A stretch of DNA of 64,000 nucleotides, taken from contig DAIDAJ010000005.1 in assembly GCA_027310665.1 (NCBI GenBank), forward strand, positions 1 through 64,000, given 5' to 3'. The notes under the pieces are model-generated. The model was not told where the DNA came from. It saw nothing but the letters and a program-made list of their open reading frames with translations, and did not search any database. Shown piece after piece: positions 23,927 to 33,094 of the stretch (the stretch's first letter is position 1; each line of letters starts with the position of its first letter). The position numbers were made by a program, and so were the translations under genes. Origin of the DNA: Sideroxydans sp. (GTDB lineage: Bacteria > Pseudomonadota > Gammaproteobacteria > Burkholderiales > Gallionellaceae).

Positions 23927-26806
23927 ATGCTGATTGCTTCAAATAATGTTTCCACATCTGTTCCATCCATGCTTGCACATCAAGATTCAGCGTCAGTTGC
24001 TTCCTCCGGTAGTTTGCCCTTGGACCAATACAAAGTTATCCGTCGTAATGGCTCGGTAGTTGCGTTTGAGCCAGGCAAGATATCCATCGCTGTGACCAAG
24101 GCGTTTTTGGCCGTAAACGGCGGACAGGGGGCCGCGTCGGCACGTGTTCGTGAACTGGTGGAGCAATTGACCGCGAATGTAGTGAGTGCGCTGATCCGTC
24201 GCCAGCCGCACGGCGGAACCTTGCATATTGAGGATATTCAGGATCAGGTCGAATTGTCACTGATGCGTTCCGGCGAGCATGATGTGGCGCGCTCCTATGT
24301 GTTGTACCGTGAGCAACGCACGCAGGAGCGTTCCAAAAGCAAGAAAGACGCTGAGCCTACGCACGTTCTGAATGTGAGGGACGGGGATACGATCCGCCCG
24401 CTGGATGTGGACGGATTGGTCGAGAAAATCAAGTCGGCCTGTGTGGGGCTGGGTTCTGCTGTCGATGTTGAAAAAATACTGAAGCTCACCTTGAAAGACC
24501 TGTATGACGGCGTAGCTATCGAGGAGGTGCGCAAATGCGCCATTCTTTCAGCACGCACGCTGATCGAGCAAGATCCGGCATACAGTTTCGTCACCGCCCG
24601 TTTGCTGCTCAATAACATCTTTTGCGAGATTCTTGGCGAGGAAGTGGTTCAGGCCGACATGGCGGCGCGCTATGCTGAATACTTCCCGAAGTTCATCAAG
24701 CGCGGAGTCGAGGCTGAGTTGCTGAACGAGGAATTGGCGCGCTTTGATCTCGAGCGGCTGGGCAAGGCGCTGGATGCAAGTCGCGACCTCCAATTCAATT
24801 ATCTTGGCCTGCAGACGCTCTATGATCGTTACTTCCTGCATGTGGACAGCCAGCGTATCGAGTTGCCTCAAGCATTCTTCATGCGGGTTGCGATGGGACT
24901 GAGCCTGAATGAGGTCAATCGCGAAGAGCGTGCCATCGAGTTTTATCGCCTGTTGTCCAGTTTTGATTTCATGAGTTCCACTCCGACGCTGTTCAATTCG
25001 GGTACACGCCGTTCCCAGCTGTCTTCCTGCTATCTGACCACGGTCGCGGACGATCTGGATGGCATCTACGAAGCGCTGAAAGAAAATGCATTGCTGTCCA
25101 AGTTTGCGGGTGGACTGGGCAACGACTGGACCAATGTGCGCGCACTGGGCAGCCATATCAAGGGTACCAACGGCAAGTCGCAGGGTGTCGTGCCTTTCCT
25201 CAAAGTGGTAAATGACACAGCGGTGGCGGTGAACCAGGGTGGCAAACGCAAGGGCGCGGTGTGTGCCTATCTGGAGACTTGGCATCTCGACATCGAAGAG
25301 TTCCTTGAATTGCGCAAAAATACCGGTGATGACCGCCGTCGCACGCACGATATGAACACGTCGAACTGGATTCCCGATCTGTTCATGAAGCGGGTCATGG
25401 AAGGTGCGGAATGGACACTGTTTTCGCCCTCGACTTGCCCGGATCTGCACGACAAATTCGGCAAAGAATTCGAGAAGGCCTATCTGGGTTATGAAGCCAG
25501 GGTTGCAAGCGGCGAATTGAAACTGTTCAAGAAAGTGCCAGCCCAGTCGCTCTGGCGCAAAATGCTGACCATGCTGTTTGAGACCGGCCATCCTTGGGTA
25601 ACCTTCAAAGACCCATGCAATATCCGCAGCCCGCAACAACATGTTGGAGTGGTACATAGCTCCAACCTGTGTACCGAGATCACGTTGAACACATCCGATA
25701 GCGAGATCGCGGTGTGCAATCTTGGCTCGGTTAATCTGGCTGCGCATCTGTTCCCCAAGGGGCATGCCAAGGCCGGTCAGATCGATCATGACAAGCTGAA
25801 GAGCACGGTGAACACGGCCATGCGCATGCTGGATAACGTGATAGACATCAACTACTACGCAGTGGGCAAGGCCCGCAATTCCAACCTCAAGCACCGTCCG
25901 GTCGGGTTGGGCATCATGGGCTTCCAGGATTGTCTGCACGATCTGCGTATTCCCTACTCGTCCAATGCCGCGGTTGAATTTGCCGACCGGTCGATGGAGG
26001 CGGTTTGCTATTACGCCTACTGGGCATCCACTGATCTGGCAGAAGAGCGCGGGCGCTATGCCAGCTACCGTGGCAGCTTGTGGGATAAAGGGATATTGCC
26101 GCAAGACAGCCTGGACATGTTGCGCGAACAGCGCGGCGGATATGTCGAAGTGGACATGTCCTCCAGTCTGGACTGGGAGGCCTTGCGTGCGCGCATCCGG
26201 CAGTACGGCATGCGCAACTCAAATTGTGTGGCCATCGCCCCGACGGCGACGATTTCCAACATCATTGGGGTGTCGGCTTGTATCGAGCCTACCTACCAGA
26301 ACATCTTTGTGAAATCGAACCTGTCCGGAGAATTCACGGTCATCAACGAGCATCTGGTGAGCGACCTGAAGGCGCTCGGATTGTGGGATGAGGTCATGAT
26401 TGCCGATCTCAAGTATTTCGACGGCAGTCTTGCCAAGATCGACCGCATACCGGCTGATTTGCGCGAGCTGTACGCCACCGCATTCGAAGTAGAGCCGACA
26501 TGGCTGATCGAAGCGGCGTCGCGTCGCCAGAAATGGATAGATCAGGCGCAATCGCTCAACATCTATATGTCCGGAGTGTCGGGTCGTAAACTGGATGAAA
26601 CATACAAGCTGGCATGGGTGCGCGGTTTGAAAACCACTTACTACTTGCGGGCTTTGGGTGCAACTTCTGCAGAAAAATCCACCTCGCGCGCAGGTTCGTT
26701 GAATGCGGTATCGAGCGGTGGTGCGGGAGAGACCTCCGCGGCGCCGGTGGTTGAGGAAGCGAAGTTTTGCTCGATCGACAATCCGGAATGCGAAGCTTGT
26801 CAGTAG
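23927..26806 (+). CDS. nrdA: Ribonucleoside-diphosphate reductase class Ia, alpha subunit
   Basis: 959 residues. It reduces ribonucleotides to deoxyribonucleotides. Two consecutive ATP-cone domains form the N-terminus (about 35-140 and 147-245), then the catalytic barrel with Cys in SSCYLTT (about 367), NLCTEI with its downstream partner region, SNCVAIAPTATIS, and the C-terminal redox pair CEACQ. The double cone is found in some bacterial class I enzymes and implies allosteric control by dATP. The start ATG follows AAGGGGAG. nrdB follows after 54 bases. Confidence 0.95.
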   Translation: MLIASNNVSTSVPSMLAHQDSASVASSGSLPLDQYKVIRRNGSVVAFEPGKISIAVTKAFLAVNGGQGAASARVRELVEQLTANVVSALIRRQPHGGTLHIEDIQDQVELSLMRSGEHDVARSYVLYREQRTQERSKSKKDAEPTHVLNVRDGDTIRPLDVDGLVEKIKSACVGLGSAVDVEKILKLTLKDLYDGVAIEEVRKCAILSARTLIEQDPAYSFVTARLLLNNIFCEILGEEVVQADMAARYAEYFPKFIKRGVEAELLNEELARFDLERLGKALDASRDLQFNYLGLQTLYDRYFLHVDSQRIELPQAFFMRVAMGLSLNEVNREERAIEFYRLLSSFDFMSSTPTLFNSGTRRSQLSSCYLTTVADDLDGIYEALKENALLSKFAGGLGNDWTNVRALGSHIKGTNGKSQGVVPFLKVVNDTAVAVNQGGKRKGAVCAYLETWHLDIEEFLELRKNTGDDRRRTHDMNTSNWIPDLFMKRVMEGAEWTLFSPSTCPDLHDKFGKEFEKAYLGYEARVASGELKLFKKVPAQSLWRKMLTMLFETGHPWVTFKDPCNIRSPQQHVGVVHSSNLCTEITLNTSDSEIAVCNLGSVNLAAHLFPKGHAKAGQIDHDKLKSTVNTAMRMLDNVIDINYYAVGKARNSNLKHRPVGLGIMGFQDCLHDLRIPYSSNAAVEFADRSMEAVCYYAYWASTDLAEERGRYASYRGSLWDKGILPQDSLDMLREQRGGYVEVDMSSSLDWEALRARIRQYGMRNSNCVAIAPTATISNIIGVSACIEPTYQNIFVKSNLSGEFTVINEHLVSDLKALGLWDEVMIADLKYFDGSLAKIDRIPADLRELYATAFEVEPTWLIEAASRRQKWIDQAQSLNIYMSGVSGRKLDETYKLAWVRGLKTTYYLRALGATSAEKSTSRAGSLNAVSSGGAGETSAAPVVEEAKFCSIDNPECEACQ

Positions 26807-26860
26807 AAAATAACCTGTTTGCCGCACAAGCGGCGGATGCTTAGTGGCAAAGGAATGAAA

Positions 26861-28003
26861 ATGCTAAATTTTGAAGACGACATGACTCCAGCAATTACAC
26901 TGGCCGGCCTGCGTATGGCATCGGCGGGAATCGATGCTTCATTGGATACAAAAGAACAGACTTACACCATCGCTTCGACATCCACAGGCCGTATTCGTGT
27001 GGAAGACAAGCGCATCATCAATAGCAACGCCGATGTGAACCAGTTGGTGCCGTTCAAGTACAAGTGGGCGTGGGAGAAATACCTGGCAGGTTGTGCCAAC
27101 CATTGGATGCCGCAAGAAGTGAATATGTCTGCCGACATTGCCTTGTGGAAAACCCCGAATGGGTTGACTGATGACGAACGTCGGTTGGTAATGCGGAATC
27201 TGGGGTTCTTCAGCACGGCCGATAGTCTGGCCGCGAACAATATTGCGCTGGGTACGTATCGCCACATCACCAATCCGGAATGCCGCCAGTATTTGCTTCG
27301 CCAGGCTTTCGAAGAGGCGATTCATACCCACGCCTACCAGTACATCGTAGAAAGCCTGGGGCTGGATGAGGGCGAAGTATTCAATATGTACCACGAGGTG
27401 GGGAGTATTCGCGACAAGGACGAGTTCCTGTTGCCGTTTATCGACGTGCTGACCAACCCGGATTTCAAGACGGGTACTCCGGAAAACGACCAGAAGTTGC
27501 TTCGCAGCCTGATCGTGTTCGCCTGCATCATGGAAGGACTGTTCTTCTATGTCGGTTTTGTGCAAATCCTGGCACTGGGGCGTCAGAACAAAATGACCGG
27601 TGCAGCAGAGCAATACCAGTACATCCTGCGAGACGAATCCATGCATTTGAACTTCGGTGTGGATGTCATTAACCAAATCAAGCTGGAAAACCCCCATCTC
27701 TGGACCCCGGCTTTCCGTGAAGAGGTGCGAGGGTTGATTCAAAAAGGCGTGGAATTGGAATACCGCTATGCTGAAGACACCATGCCGCGCGGTGTGTTAG
27801 GCCTGAATGCGGGCATGTTCAAGGAATACCTGCGCTTTATCGCGAATCGCCGTTGTCAGCAGATTGGTATTGATGTGCTATACCAAGGAGCAATGAATCC
27901 ATTCCCATGGATGGCGGAAATGATCGACCTCAAGAAGGAGAAGAATTTCTTCGAAACCCGTGTTACCGAATACCAGACGGGCGGAGCGTTGTCGTGGGAT
28001 TAG
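26861..28003 (+). CDS. nrdB: Ribonucleoside-diphosphate reductase class Ia, beta subunit
   Basis: 380 residues. It carries the diiron-tyrosyl radical used by NrdA. Ligand motifs are visible: [14 protein letters not shown] holds the Glu, His and radical Tyr in the spacing of E. coli Glu115/His118/Tyr122, and RDESMHLNF holds the second Glu/His set. AAAGGA precedes the chosen ATG by 6 bases; an ATG two codons earlier overlaps the binding site and is less likely. A strong terminator follows. Confidence 0.95.
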   Translation: MLNFEDDMTPAITLAGLRMASAGIDASLDTKEQTYTIASTSTGRIRVEDKRIINSNADVNQLVPFKYKWAWEKYLAGCANHWMPQEVNMSADIALWKTPNGLTDDERRLVMRNLGFFSTADSLAANNIALGTYRHITNPECRQYLLRQAFEEAIHTHAYQYIVESLGLDEGEVFNMYHEVGSIRDKDEFLLPFIDVLTNPDFKTGTPENDQKLLRSLIVFACIMEGLFFYVGFVQILALGRQNKMTGAAEQYQYILRDESMHLNFGVDVINQIKLENPHLWTPAFREEVRGLIQKGVELEYRYAEDTMPRGVLGLNAGMFKEYLRFIANRRCQQIGIDVLYQGAMNPFPWMAEMIDLKKEKNFFETRVTEYQTGGALSWD

Positions 28004-28095
28004 CGGCATAACCCGTTCGAGGGCGCTTATGAATGTGCCACGAAGGATGGAATGAGCATCGTTCCATTTTGGTGAAGGGCTACTGCAAACGAATG

Positions 28096-28132
28096 GCGGC
28101 TTGGCTTTAGATAGCCAAGCCGCTTTCATTTT
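28096..28132 (+). terminator. Rho-independent terminator after nrdB
   Basis: Perfect 11 bp stem GCGGCTTGGCT / AGCCAAGCCGC with a 6-base loop, followed by TTTCATTTT. Confidence 0.9.
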
Positions 28133-28349
28133 GACGTTGGGATTTTAAAATTGCGCAAAATTTTTGGCAAAAATTGCCGCCATGGCTTATCAGTTGGAAG
28201 GCCGTATCCGATTCAGATCGCATCATTTCCTGGCAATCAAATTGATTTTGTGAATAGGTGAGCAGGTGAAAAGATTTAGGTTGGGGTGGGTTTGAAAGAA
28301 GGTATGTGAAATTTTCATCAGCGATTTATTTTGGAAATTTGTAGAGGAA
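28133..28349 (+). other. AT-rich intergenic stretch
   Basis: Nothing recognisable: no ORF above 40 codons with a ribosome binding site, and only short palindromes such as GGCAAAAATTGCC (about 28164-28176). Base composition is clearly lower in GC than the nrd genes. Confidence 0.4.
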
Positions 28350-28505
28350 ATGATAAAAAAGTACAAAAAAATACAGTTAGATGTTGACATGGAGCACAAA
28401 TCAGATAAAGTTGCAACCGCAAGATGTAGTGAAAAAATACATAACTGGCTACTAGGTATAGGGCCTATGTCGCAGTTAAAGGGGATATGGATTGAGCATA
28501 TTTGA
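28350..28505 (+). CDS. Hypothetical 51-residue ORF
   Basis: A short AT-rich ORF, lysine-rich at the N-terminus (MIKKYKKIQLDVDMEHK) and with no recognisable domain. GAGGAA stands only one or two bases before the ATG, which is a poor ribosome binding site. It could be a remnant of a transferred gene or chance. Low confidence. Confidence 0.25.
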   Translation: MIKKYKKIQLDVDMEHKSDKVATARCSEKIHNWLLGIGPMSQLKGIWIEHI

Positions 28506-28529
28506 TATTCAACAAGGAACAAACAACTA

Positions 28530-28861
28530 ATGTTTCTTCTTGTGCTTATGGCGCAATTGAATAGCGAGAAGCGTTCTCAGGGGTTTCCCTCCCTCCAAAA
28601 TTTCAGATCGTGGGTTCAGGTACGCAAAGCCTTGCCTGAGCAATTACTTCCGCTGAACCTTATTGAAAACTATCTGCCATGACGGATACCGGCTTGCTAT
28701 TTGCGAGGAGTGGTACGGCTCAGACCAATTTCCTGGCTGTTTGTACGTACCTGTCCCAACAAGCTTCGGAAGCGGGTTTGTATATCCCCCAGGTTAAATT
28801 GATCGGTGAAGGGTTTGCGCATAAGGTTGTTTCCAACAGCCCTGCGAGGCAGCATATGTGA
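28530..28861 (+). pseudogene. Probable frameshifted DUF721/DciA-like gene
   Basis: Two overlapping ORFs in different frames read as one protein: 28530-28682 (50 residues, ending LPEQLLPLNLIENYLP) and 28679-28861 (60 residues, starting MTDTGLLFARSGTAQTNF), joined by an ATGA overlap. Together they give the pattern of small DUF721 proteins: an LP..L segment, then a strand with L.F.ARSGTAQ, then a helix with L..L......G, then a short basic strand. The frame change falls inside the domain, which suggests decay, programmed shifting or a sequencing error. The family call is by pattern only. Confidence 0.4.
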
Positions 28862-28872
28862 TTGAGAATGTA

Positions 28873-28900
28873 AACAAAGGCTGCTTCGGCGGCCTTTGTT
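28873..28900 (+). terminator. Hairpin after the DUF721-like gene, probable terminator
   Basis: AACAAAGGC / GCCTTTGTT, 9 bp perfect, loop of 10 bases that can itself pair. It stands 12 bases after the stop at 28861. The T-rich part is inside the stem end (TTTGTT). Confidence 0.5.
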
Positions 28901-28999
28901 GCAAGGGCTTCAGTCATTCCGCGTTGCGGCGTGCTGGAGGTGTAGTAGTCGAGTTGTAGTGTTGTTTTTTGTTAACGTTCATCACTCAAGGAGGTTGAA

Positions 29000-29302
29000 A
29001 TGGCAACAGCAAAGAAAGCTAAACCCGCGGCAAAAAAGGCGGCTGCCAAGAAGCCGGCAGCCAAAAAAGTAGCAGCAAAGAAACCCGCTGCTAAAAAGGC
29101 TGTAGCGAAGAAGCCGGCAGCAAAGAAGGTCGCCGCCAAGAAGCCGGCTGCCAAAAAGGCTGCAGCGAAGAAGCCAGCCGCAGTTGTAGCCAAACCAGTT
29201 GCAGCTCCGGCCGCGACATCTCTGGCTCCATCTGCGCCGGCTCCTGTCCGTCCGGCTGCGACTTGGCCTTTCCCTACACCCGGCATCAGCAAGCCGAACT
29301 AA
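29000..29302 (+). CDS. Histone H1-like lysine/alanine-repeat DNA-binding protein
   Basis: 100 residues. Residues 5-62 consist of repeats of the AAKKPAAKK/AAKKVAAKK type, as in eukaryotic H1 tails, AlgP and bacterial histone H1-like proteins; the last 35 residues are proline/alanine-rich and end WPFPTPGISKPN. It very probably binds DNA non-specifically and affects nucleoid structure. AAGGAGG stands 7 bases before the ATG. The number of repeats may vary among strains because the DNA is itself repetitive. Confidence 0.85.
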   Translation: MATAKKAKPAAKKAAAKKPAAKKVAAKKPAAKKAVAKKPAAKKVAAKKPAAKKAAAKKPAAVVAKPVAAPAATSLAPSAPAPVRPAATWPFPTPGISKPN

Positions 29303-29525
29303 TGTGGTGGGAGGCTGTGAAGGCAGCCCCGATCAGGCTATAGGACGGGGCTGATTCACGGTTGTCGGATTGCGAGCCGGACAGGCTGGGTGGTTTTTTG
29401 CGCACTTGAAAAAGTGCGGGAGGCTTTGTCCCGCTAGGAAACGTTCATCATTTTGCTTGGCGTATCGTAGTGGTCTGCGCAATGCAATGGCTCGCACCGC
29501 TATCTGACGACGAGTTCGAGAATAG
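29303..29525 (+). other. Intergenic region with several hairpins
   Basis: No gene is supported. It contains AGCCCCG...CGGGGCT (about 29325-29352), a perfect CGCACTT-GAAA-AAGTGCG hairpin (29401-29418) and an adjacent GCGGGA...TCCCGC stem (about 29416-29434). The first may end transcription of the histone-like gene. The cluster of stems could mark a small RNA, but there is no promoter evidence. Confidence 0.35.
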
Positions 29526-29675
29526 TTGCCACGAATAGATGGAGGCGCAGGTGTCTTCCGGAAAGTTCGGTGGTGGATACTTATCACTCTTTTATTTGCA
29601 GGAGTGGTTGTCTTTTTGCTACGACAACTGCCTGCCACCATTCACCAAGCCTTAGCCGAAGAACACCGATATTAA
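29526..29675 (+). CDS. Possible 49-residue one-helix membrane protein
   Basis: From a TTG start this frame encodes 49 residues with a basic stretch directly before a good helix (RKVRWWILITLLFAGVVVFL) and a soluble tail (QLPATIHQALAEEHRY). The helix quality suggests real coding, but there is no clear ribosome binding site. A start at the in-frame GTC or elsewhere cannot be excluded. Low confidence. Confidence 0.3.
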   Translation: MPRIDGGAGVFRKVRWWILITLLFAGVVVFLLRQLPATIHQALAEEHRY

Positions 29676-29730
29676 CTGTTCAAGTGCCAGTCCATCTGTT
29701 GGACAAGTTCTGATATTCCGGATGTGCAGA

Positions 29731-30441
29731 TCATGTCGCCTTTGCAACGAGCATAATGTTGCAGAACGGGGTGCCCTTGTGCATCGGAAGTTGCTTCACT
29801 GTGAACCCGTTGCGCGATATTACTCCAAGCCAGTCCTGCAATGTGCGGCAGTAGATGCGGTTCAAGCGATGTCCCCGCAGGAAGAACACAGTCCGATCTA
29901 CCCAGTTGCTGCAATGGAATGGCAGGCCACCTGCTGCGTTACCTATGCGGGTGATGAAAGTGCCCCCTGCCGGCAAAGACGTACGTATGCGGCGTAGTAC
30001 ATCTTCCTGTGCCTCATAGCTGATGTAATGCAATACGTCGAGGATGACCACCACGTCGGAGGTGCAAAAATCGGTGCTGCAGATATCTCCTAGCGCGAAT
30101 TCCGCCCGGGCACCGAGTGCGGCACGGGCTCTTTCCACGTCCTTGGGCATCAATTCCAGGCCCCAGATACTCTCTATCTTGGGTGCAGCAGGCCATTGAG
30201 CTGGCCAGTTGCCGGATTCATACAGTGTACGGGCTTCAAGCAGCCATGAAGCGAGCAGACCTTGGCCGCAGCCGAGATCTATCAGCCGCTTGGCATCGGG
30301 TATCAATCCATGTTCCAGCAGTCCAAAGAATGCGGGGTCGCCCTTAAGTTTGCCTTTGGCGAAATTCCATGCGAATAAGCCCGACGCGCGGTAAGGCTGC
30401 GAGGCTCTGGCGAGCAAGGTGAGACGAAAGTGTTCTGTCAT
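29731..30441 (-). CDS. Class I SAM-dependent methyltransferase
   Basis: 236 residues. The Rossmann SAM site is clear: RLIDLGCGQGLLASWLL (motif I, about 52-68), IWGLELMPKDVERAR (motif II) and VVVILDVLHYISY (motif IV/post). The substrate is unknown. The start overlaps the stop of the deacetylase gene (ATGA), so the two work together, perhaps in lipid or polyketide-like tailoring or in cell-envelope polysaccharide modification (inference). Confidence 0.8.
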   Translation of the reverse strand: MTEHFRLTLLARASQPYRASGLFAWNFAKGKLKGDPAFFGLLEHGLIPDAKRLIDLGCGQGLLASWLLEARTLYESGNWPAQWPAAPKIESIWGLELMPKDVERARAALGARAEFALGDICSTDFCTSDVVVILDVLHYISYEAQEDVLRRIRTSLPAGGTFITRIGNAAGGLPFHCSNWVDRTVFFLRGHRLNRIYCRTLQDWLGVISRNGFTVKQLPMHKGTPFCNIMLVAKAT

Positions 30442-31247
30442 TTGATGGCCGAGCGTACTGAAACGGAATGAAGGTTCAGTTCTGCCAGCCTCATCAGCAG
30501 GCGTGGCAAGACGTCAAGGATGACGGGCCTTCCTTCAGCGGTTGTGGCGGAATTCCCATCGTGCAACAGCAAGATATCGCCACGATTGAGGTCACGTACC
30601 AGACTATTGAAAACCAAATCAGGGTCGCTGATCTTAGTGTCGAACCCGCGCCTGGTCCAACTGCATAGACGGAGGCCCAAATGTGCTAGCACGGGATCGA
30701 GCTTATAATTTCGCAAGCCTGCCGTTGCGCGAAAAAAAAGCGGCTGCTGCCCGGTGATATCACCCAGCAGTATCTGTGCACCACGAATTTCACGAAAGAT
30801 GCTCCAGGGGCCAAGCAGCGAAAAATACCACTTGTGGGACAGGCTGTGATTCTCAATGGAGTGGCCGCGCCGAATGATCTCGCGGCACAATTCGGGATAT
30901 TGAGCGGCAAGCTTTCCGATGCAAAAAAAAGTGGCTTTTGCCCCATAACGATCAAGAATATTTAACACTTGCGGAGTAACTTCAGGATCAGGTCCATCGT
31001 CAATGGTAATGGCTACCTCGCCGCGTTGCTCGGCATCTGGCGGCAAGCGACTGATATTCGGCCCCAGCAACGTACTGCGCGGCAGCAATCCGGCAATAGT
31101 AAGGATCAAGTGATTGATGAAAACGATTCCCAACATCCATGGCCAAAGCCGGACTTTCCACAGGGTAACAATCGCGCAACTGGCAAGAACCAGTATTGAA
31201 AGCCTGATTGCGAACGCCGGTTTCCAGTTGTGGCAGGGAAGAAACAT
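30438..31247 (-). CDS. Polysaccharide deacetylase family protein (NodB domain)
   Basis: 269 residues: two N-terminal helices (about residues 12-55), then a NodB domain with TIDDGPDPEVT (catalytic Asp and metal Asp), HSIENHSLSH (metal HxxxH type), RATAGLRN and LLLHDGN. It removes N- or O-acetyl groups from a carbohydrate or lipid-linked sugar, with the active domain probably in the periplasm or facing the membrane. It is the first gene of a two-gene unit with the methyltransferase. Confidence 0.85.
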   Translation of the reverse strand: MFLPCHNWKPAFAIRLSILVLASCAIVTLWKVRLWPWMLGIVFINHLILTIAGLLPRSTLLGPNISRLPPDAEQRGEVAITIDDGPDPEVTPQVLNILDRYGAKATFFCIGKLAAQYPELCREIIRRGHSIENHSLSHKWYFSLLGPWSIFREIRGAQILLGDITGQQPLFFRATAGLRNYKLDPVLAHLGLRLCSWTRRGFDTKISDPDLVFNSLVRDLNRGDILLLHDGNSATTAEGRPVILDVLPRLLMRLAELNLHSVSVRSAIK

Positions 31248-31320
31248 CGTTACGTTACATATTGGATTTTCGCAACATTATACAATGCACTATTAAGTGT
31301 ATCGACAACAAGGAGTGAGA

Positions 31321-33093
31321 GTGCAAGCTGGCAGGATATTTTGCGCAATTTTCATTATCGCCCTTAGTGCGTGCAGCACCCCCCCACAAAAGCCGGGTTC
31401 CCCCGTACGCGGCGATTACTCCTACACCAAGAAGTACATCACCTGGATGATCGAGCGAGAGATGGAAGATGCCGATGTAACCGGTCTTAGCATAGCGCTG
31501 GTAGATGACCAGCAAGTTGTGTGGGAGCAGGGATTCGGGTATGCCGACAAGCAGGCGGGCATCAAGGCAACGCCGGACACGCTGTATCACTTGGGCTCCA
31601 TCGCCAAAGTATTCACGGCGACGGCAGCGATGCAACTCGCCGAACAGGGCAAGCTGGATATCGACCAGCCGCTGCGGACATATTTGCCTGAATTTTCGAT
31701 CAGGAGCCGAGTAGGCGGCATCGACAAGATCACGCCGCGCAATATCATGACGCACCATTCCGGATTGCCGTGCAACTGGGTGCACGGAATGAGCCAAAGA
31801 AACCCGGGGCCGTTCACCGAGGTAGTCACAGCGGTGAAAGACGAATACATGGCCTATCCTCCAGACTATGTGTTTGCCTACTCGAATCTTGGCGTGACGC
31901 TGCTTGGTGCAAGCATCGAAAGGCAGAGCGGCGAATGTTTCGCGTGTTACATGAGCGGACATCTGTTGCTGCCGCTAGGCATGACACATTCGGAGTTCGC
32001 GCCGAGGATTCCGGGTAAAAGCTATGACCGGGGAAGGGAGATCGAAGCCTTGCCGTTGCGCGATCTGCCTTCCGGCGGGCTGATCTCGAGCGTCGGCGAT
32101 ATCGCTCACTTCATGCAAATGATATTTGCGAATGGCAAATATGGGGGGCGGCAAATACTGGCGCCGGAATCGTTGCGGGAGATGTTCAGGGTGCAGAATG
32201 CGAATGTGCCGCTGGACTTCGATTTCAAGATGGGGCTGGGCTGGATGCTGAGCGGAATAGATGTGCCGCGTGCCGGCACCGTGGCAAGCCATGGCGGCAC
32301 CACGCTTAACTACCATAGCCTGATGGTGGTATTGCCCGAACAGAAACTGGGTGTGGTGGTGTTGTCCAATTCTGTTACGGCAGAGGCAATGATCGGCAAA
32401 ATCGCAACCGAGACGCTCAAACAGGCGCTGGAAGCAAAGCGCGGCATCACTCCGCCCGTCAAAGAGACCAGGGAGGCAAAGGAAGTTCTCCTCACCGACG
32501 CAGACGTGCGAGCCTACAACGGGTATTTTGACACGCTGATCGGGCTTGTTAAGGTAAGCGCCAAATCCGGCGATCTCGTGGCTGAGATCATGGGGCAAGA
32601 GCTGGAACTGATACCGCGCGAAGAAAATCAGTTCGGAGCGCGCTTTAAATTGTTCGGCTTCATTCCCGTCAAGATTGGTGCACTGGAAGAATTGAACATT
32701 TCTTTGCACAAGATCGACGGGCATGATGTACTGGCCTTGAAGAGCAACAATCAATCCATGCTGATTGGCGAGAAAATTGAGCCGGTCCCCATTCCACCGC
32801 GCGTGCTGGATTACGTCGGTGAATACGAAATCATCAATAAATATGACGGCCCCTTGCCGCAATCGGTGCGCATCCTGTATGAAGACGGGCTGATCATTGG
32901 AGCATTCACATTCGCTGAGAAGCCGGGCTTCGTCTTTCGCGTCGCGCTCAAACCGGTTGCTGCTGACGAGCTTGTGACGGAAGGCCTGGGGCCGGGCAAG
33001 GGGGAAACGCTGCACCTGAAAAAGCGGGGAACAGAACCTCACATCTATTACTCCGGCTTCGATTTGCGAAAAAAACCAGCCGGCCACAGCTGA
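31321..33093 (+). CDS. Beta-lactamase-fold serine hydrolase lipoprotein
   Basis: 590 residues from a GTG start that follows AAGGAG by 5 bases. Lipobox ALSAC (about 15-19). The class C beta-lactamase/esterase domain has LGSIAKVFTATAAMQL (SxxK nucleophile), YSNLGV (YxN, about 195) and SHGGTT (the KTG-like box, HGG). A C-terminal domain of about 200 residues follows, with DUF3471-like beta structure. It probably hydrolyses a peptide, ester or cell-wall substrate in the periplasm; true beta-lactamase activity is unlikely. Forms a unit with the alpha/beta hydrolase 1 base downstream. Confidence 0.82.
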   Translation: MQAGRIFCAIFIIALSACSTPPQKPGSPVRGDYSYTKKYITWMIEREMEDADVTGLSIALVDDQQVVWEQGFGYADKQAGIKATPDTLYHLGSIAKVFTATAAMQLAEQGKLDIDQPLRTYLPEFSIRSRVGGIDKITPRNIMTHHSGLPCNWVHGMSQRNPGPFTEVVTAVKDEYMAYPPDYVFAYSNLGVTLLGASIERQSGECFACYMSGHLLLPLGMTHSEFAPRIPGKSYDRGREIEALPLRDLPSGGLISSVGDIAHFMQMIFANGKYGGRQILAPESLREMFRVQNANVPLDFDFKMGLGWMLSGIDVPRAGTVASHGGTTLNYHSLMVVLPEQKLGVVVLSNSVTAEAMIGKIATETLKQALEAKRGITPPVKETREAKEVLLTDADVRAYNGYFDTLIGLVKVSAKSGDLVAEIMGQELELIPREENQFGARFKLFGFIPVKIGALEELNISLHKIDGHDVLALKSNNQSMLIGEKIEPVPIPPRVLDYVGEYEIINKYDGPLPQSVRILYEDGLIIGAFTFAEKPGFVFRVALKPVAADELVTEGLGPGKGETLHLKKRGTEPHIYYSGFDLRKKPAGHS

Positions 33094-33094
33094 C

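Noticed and set aside
24548-26104. 518-residue ORF antisense to nrdA
   Set aside because: Shadow frame of a highly conserved gene; no family match or ribosome binding site.
28580-28680. tRNA-like segment (GTGGGTTCAGG)
   Set aside because: No acceptor stem or anticodon arm can be formed around it.
29010-29190. CRISPR-like direct repeats
   Set aside because: They are coding repeats for AAKKP-type residues with no spacers of constant length.
29333-29641. 102-residue ORF on the minus strand
   Set aside because: Basic, low-complexity composition, no ribosome binding site, and it runs antisense to a better small-protein candidate and across hairpins.
31321-33093. True class C beta-lactamase
   Set aside because: Lipoprotein with an extra C-terminal domain and HGG in place of KTG; more like the esterase/peptidase branch.
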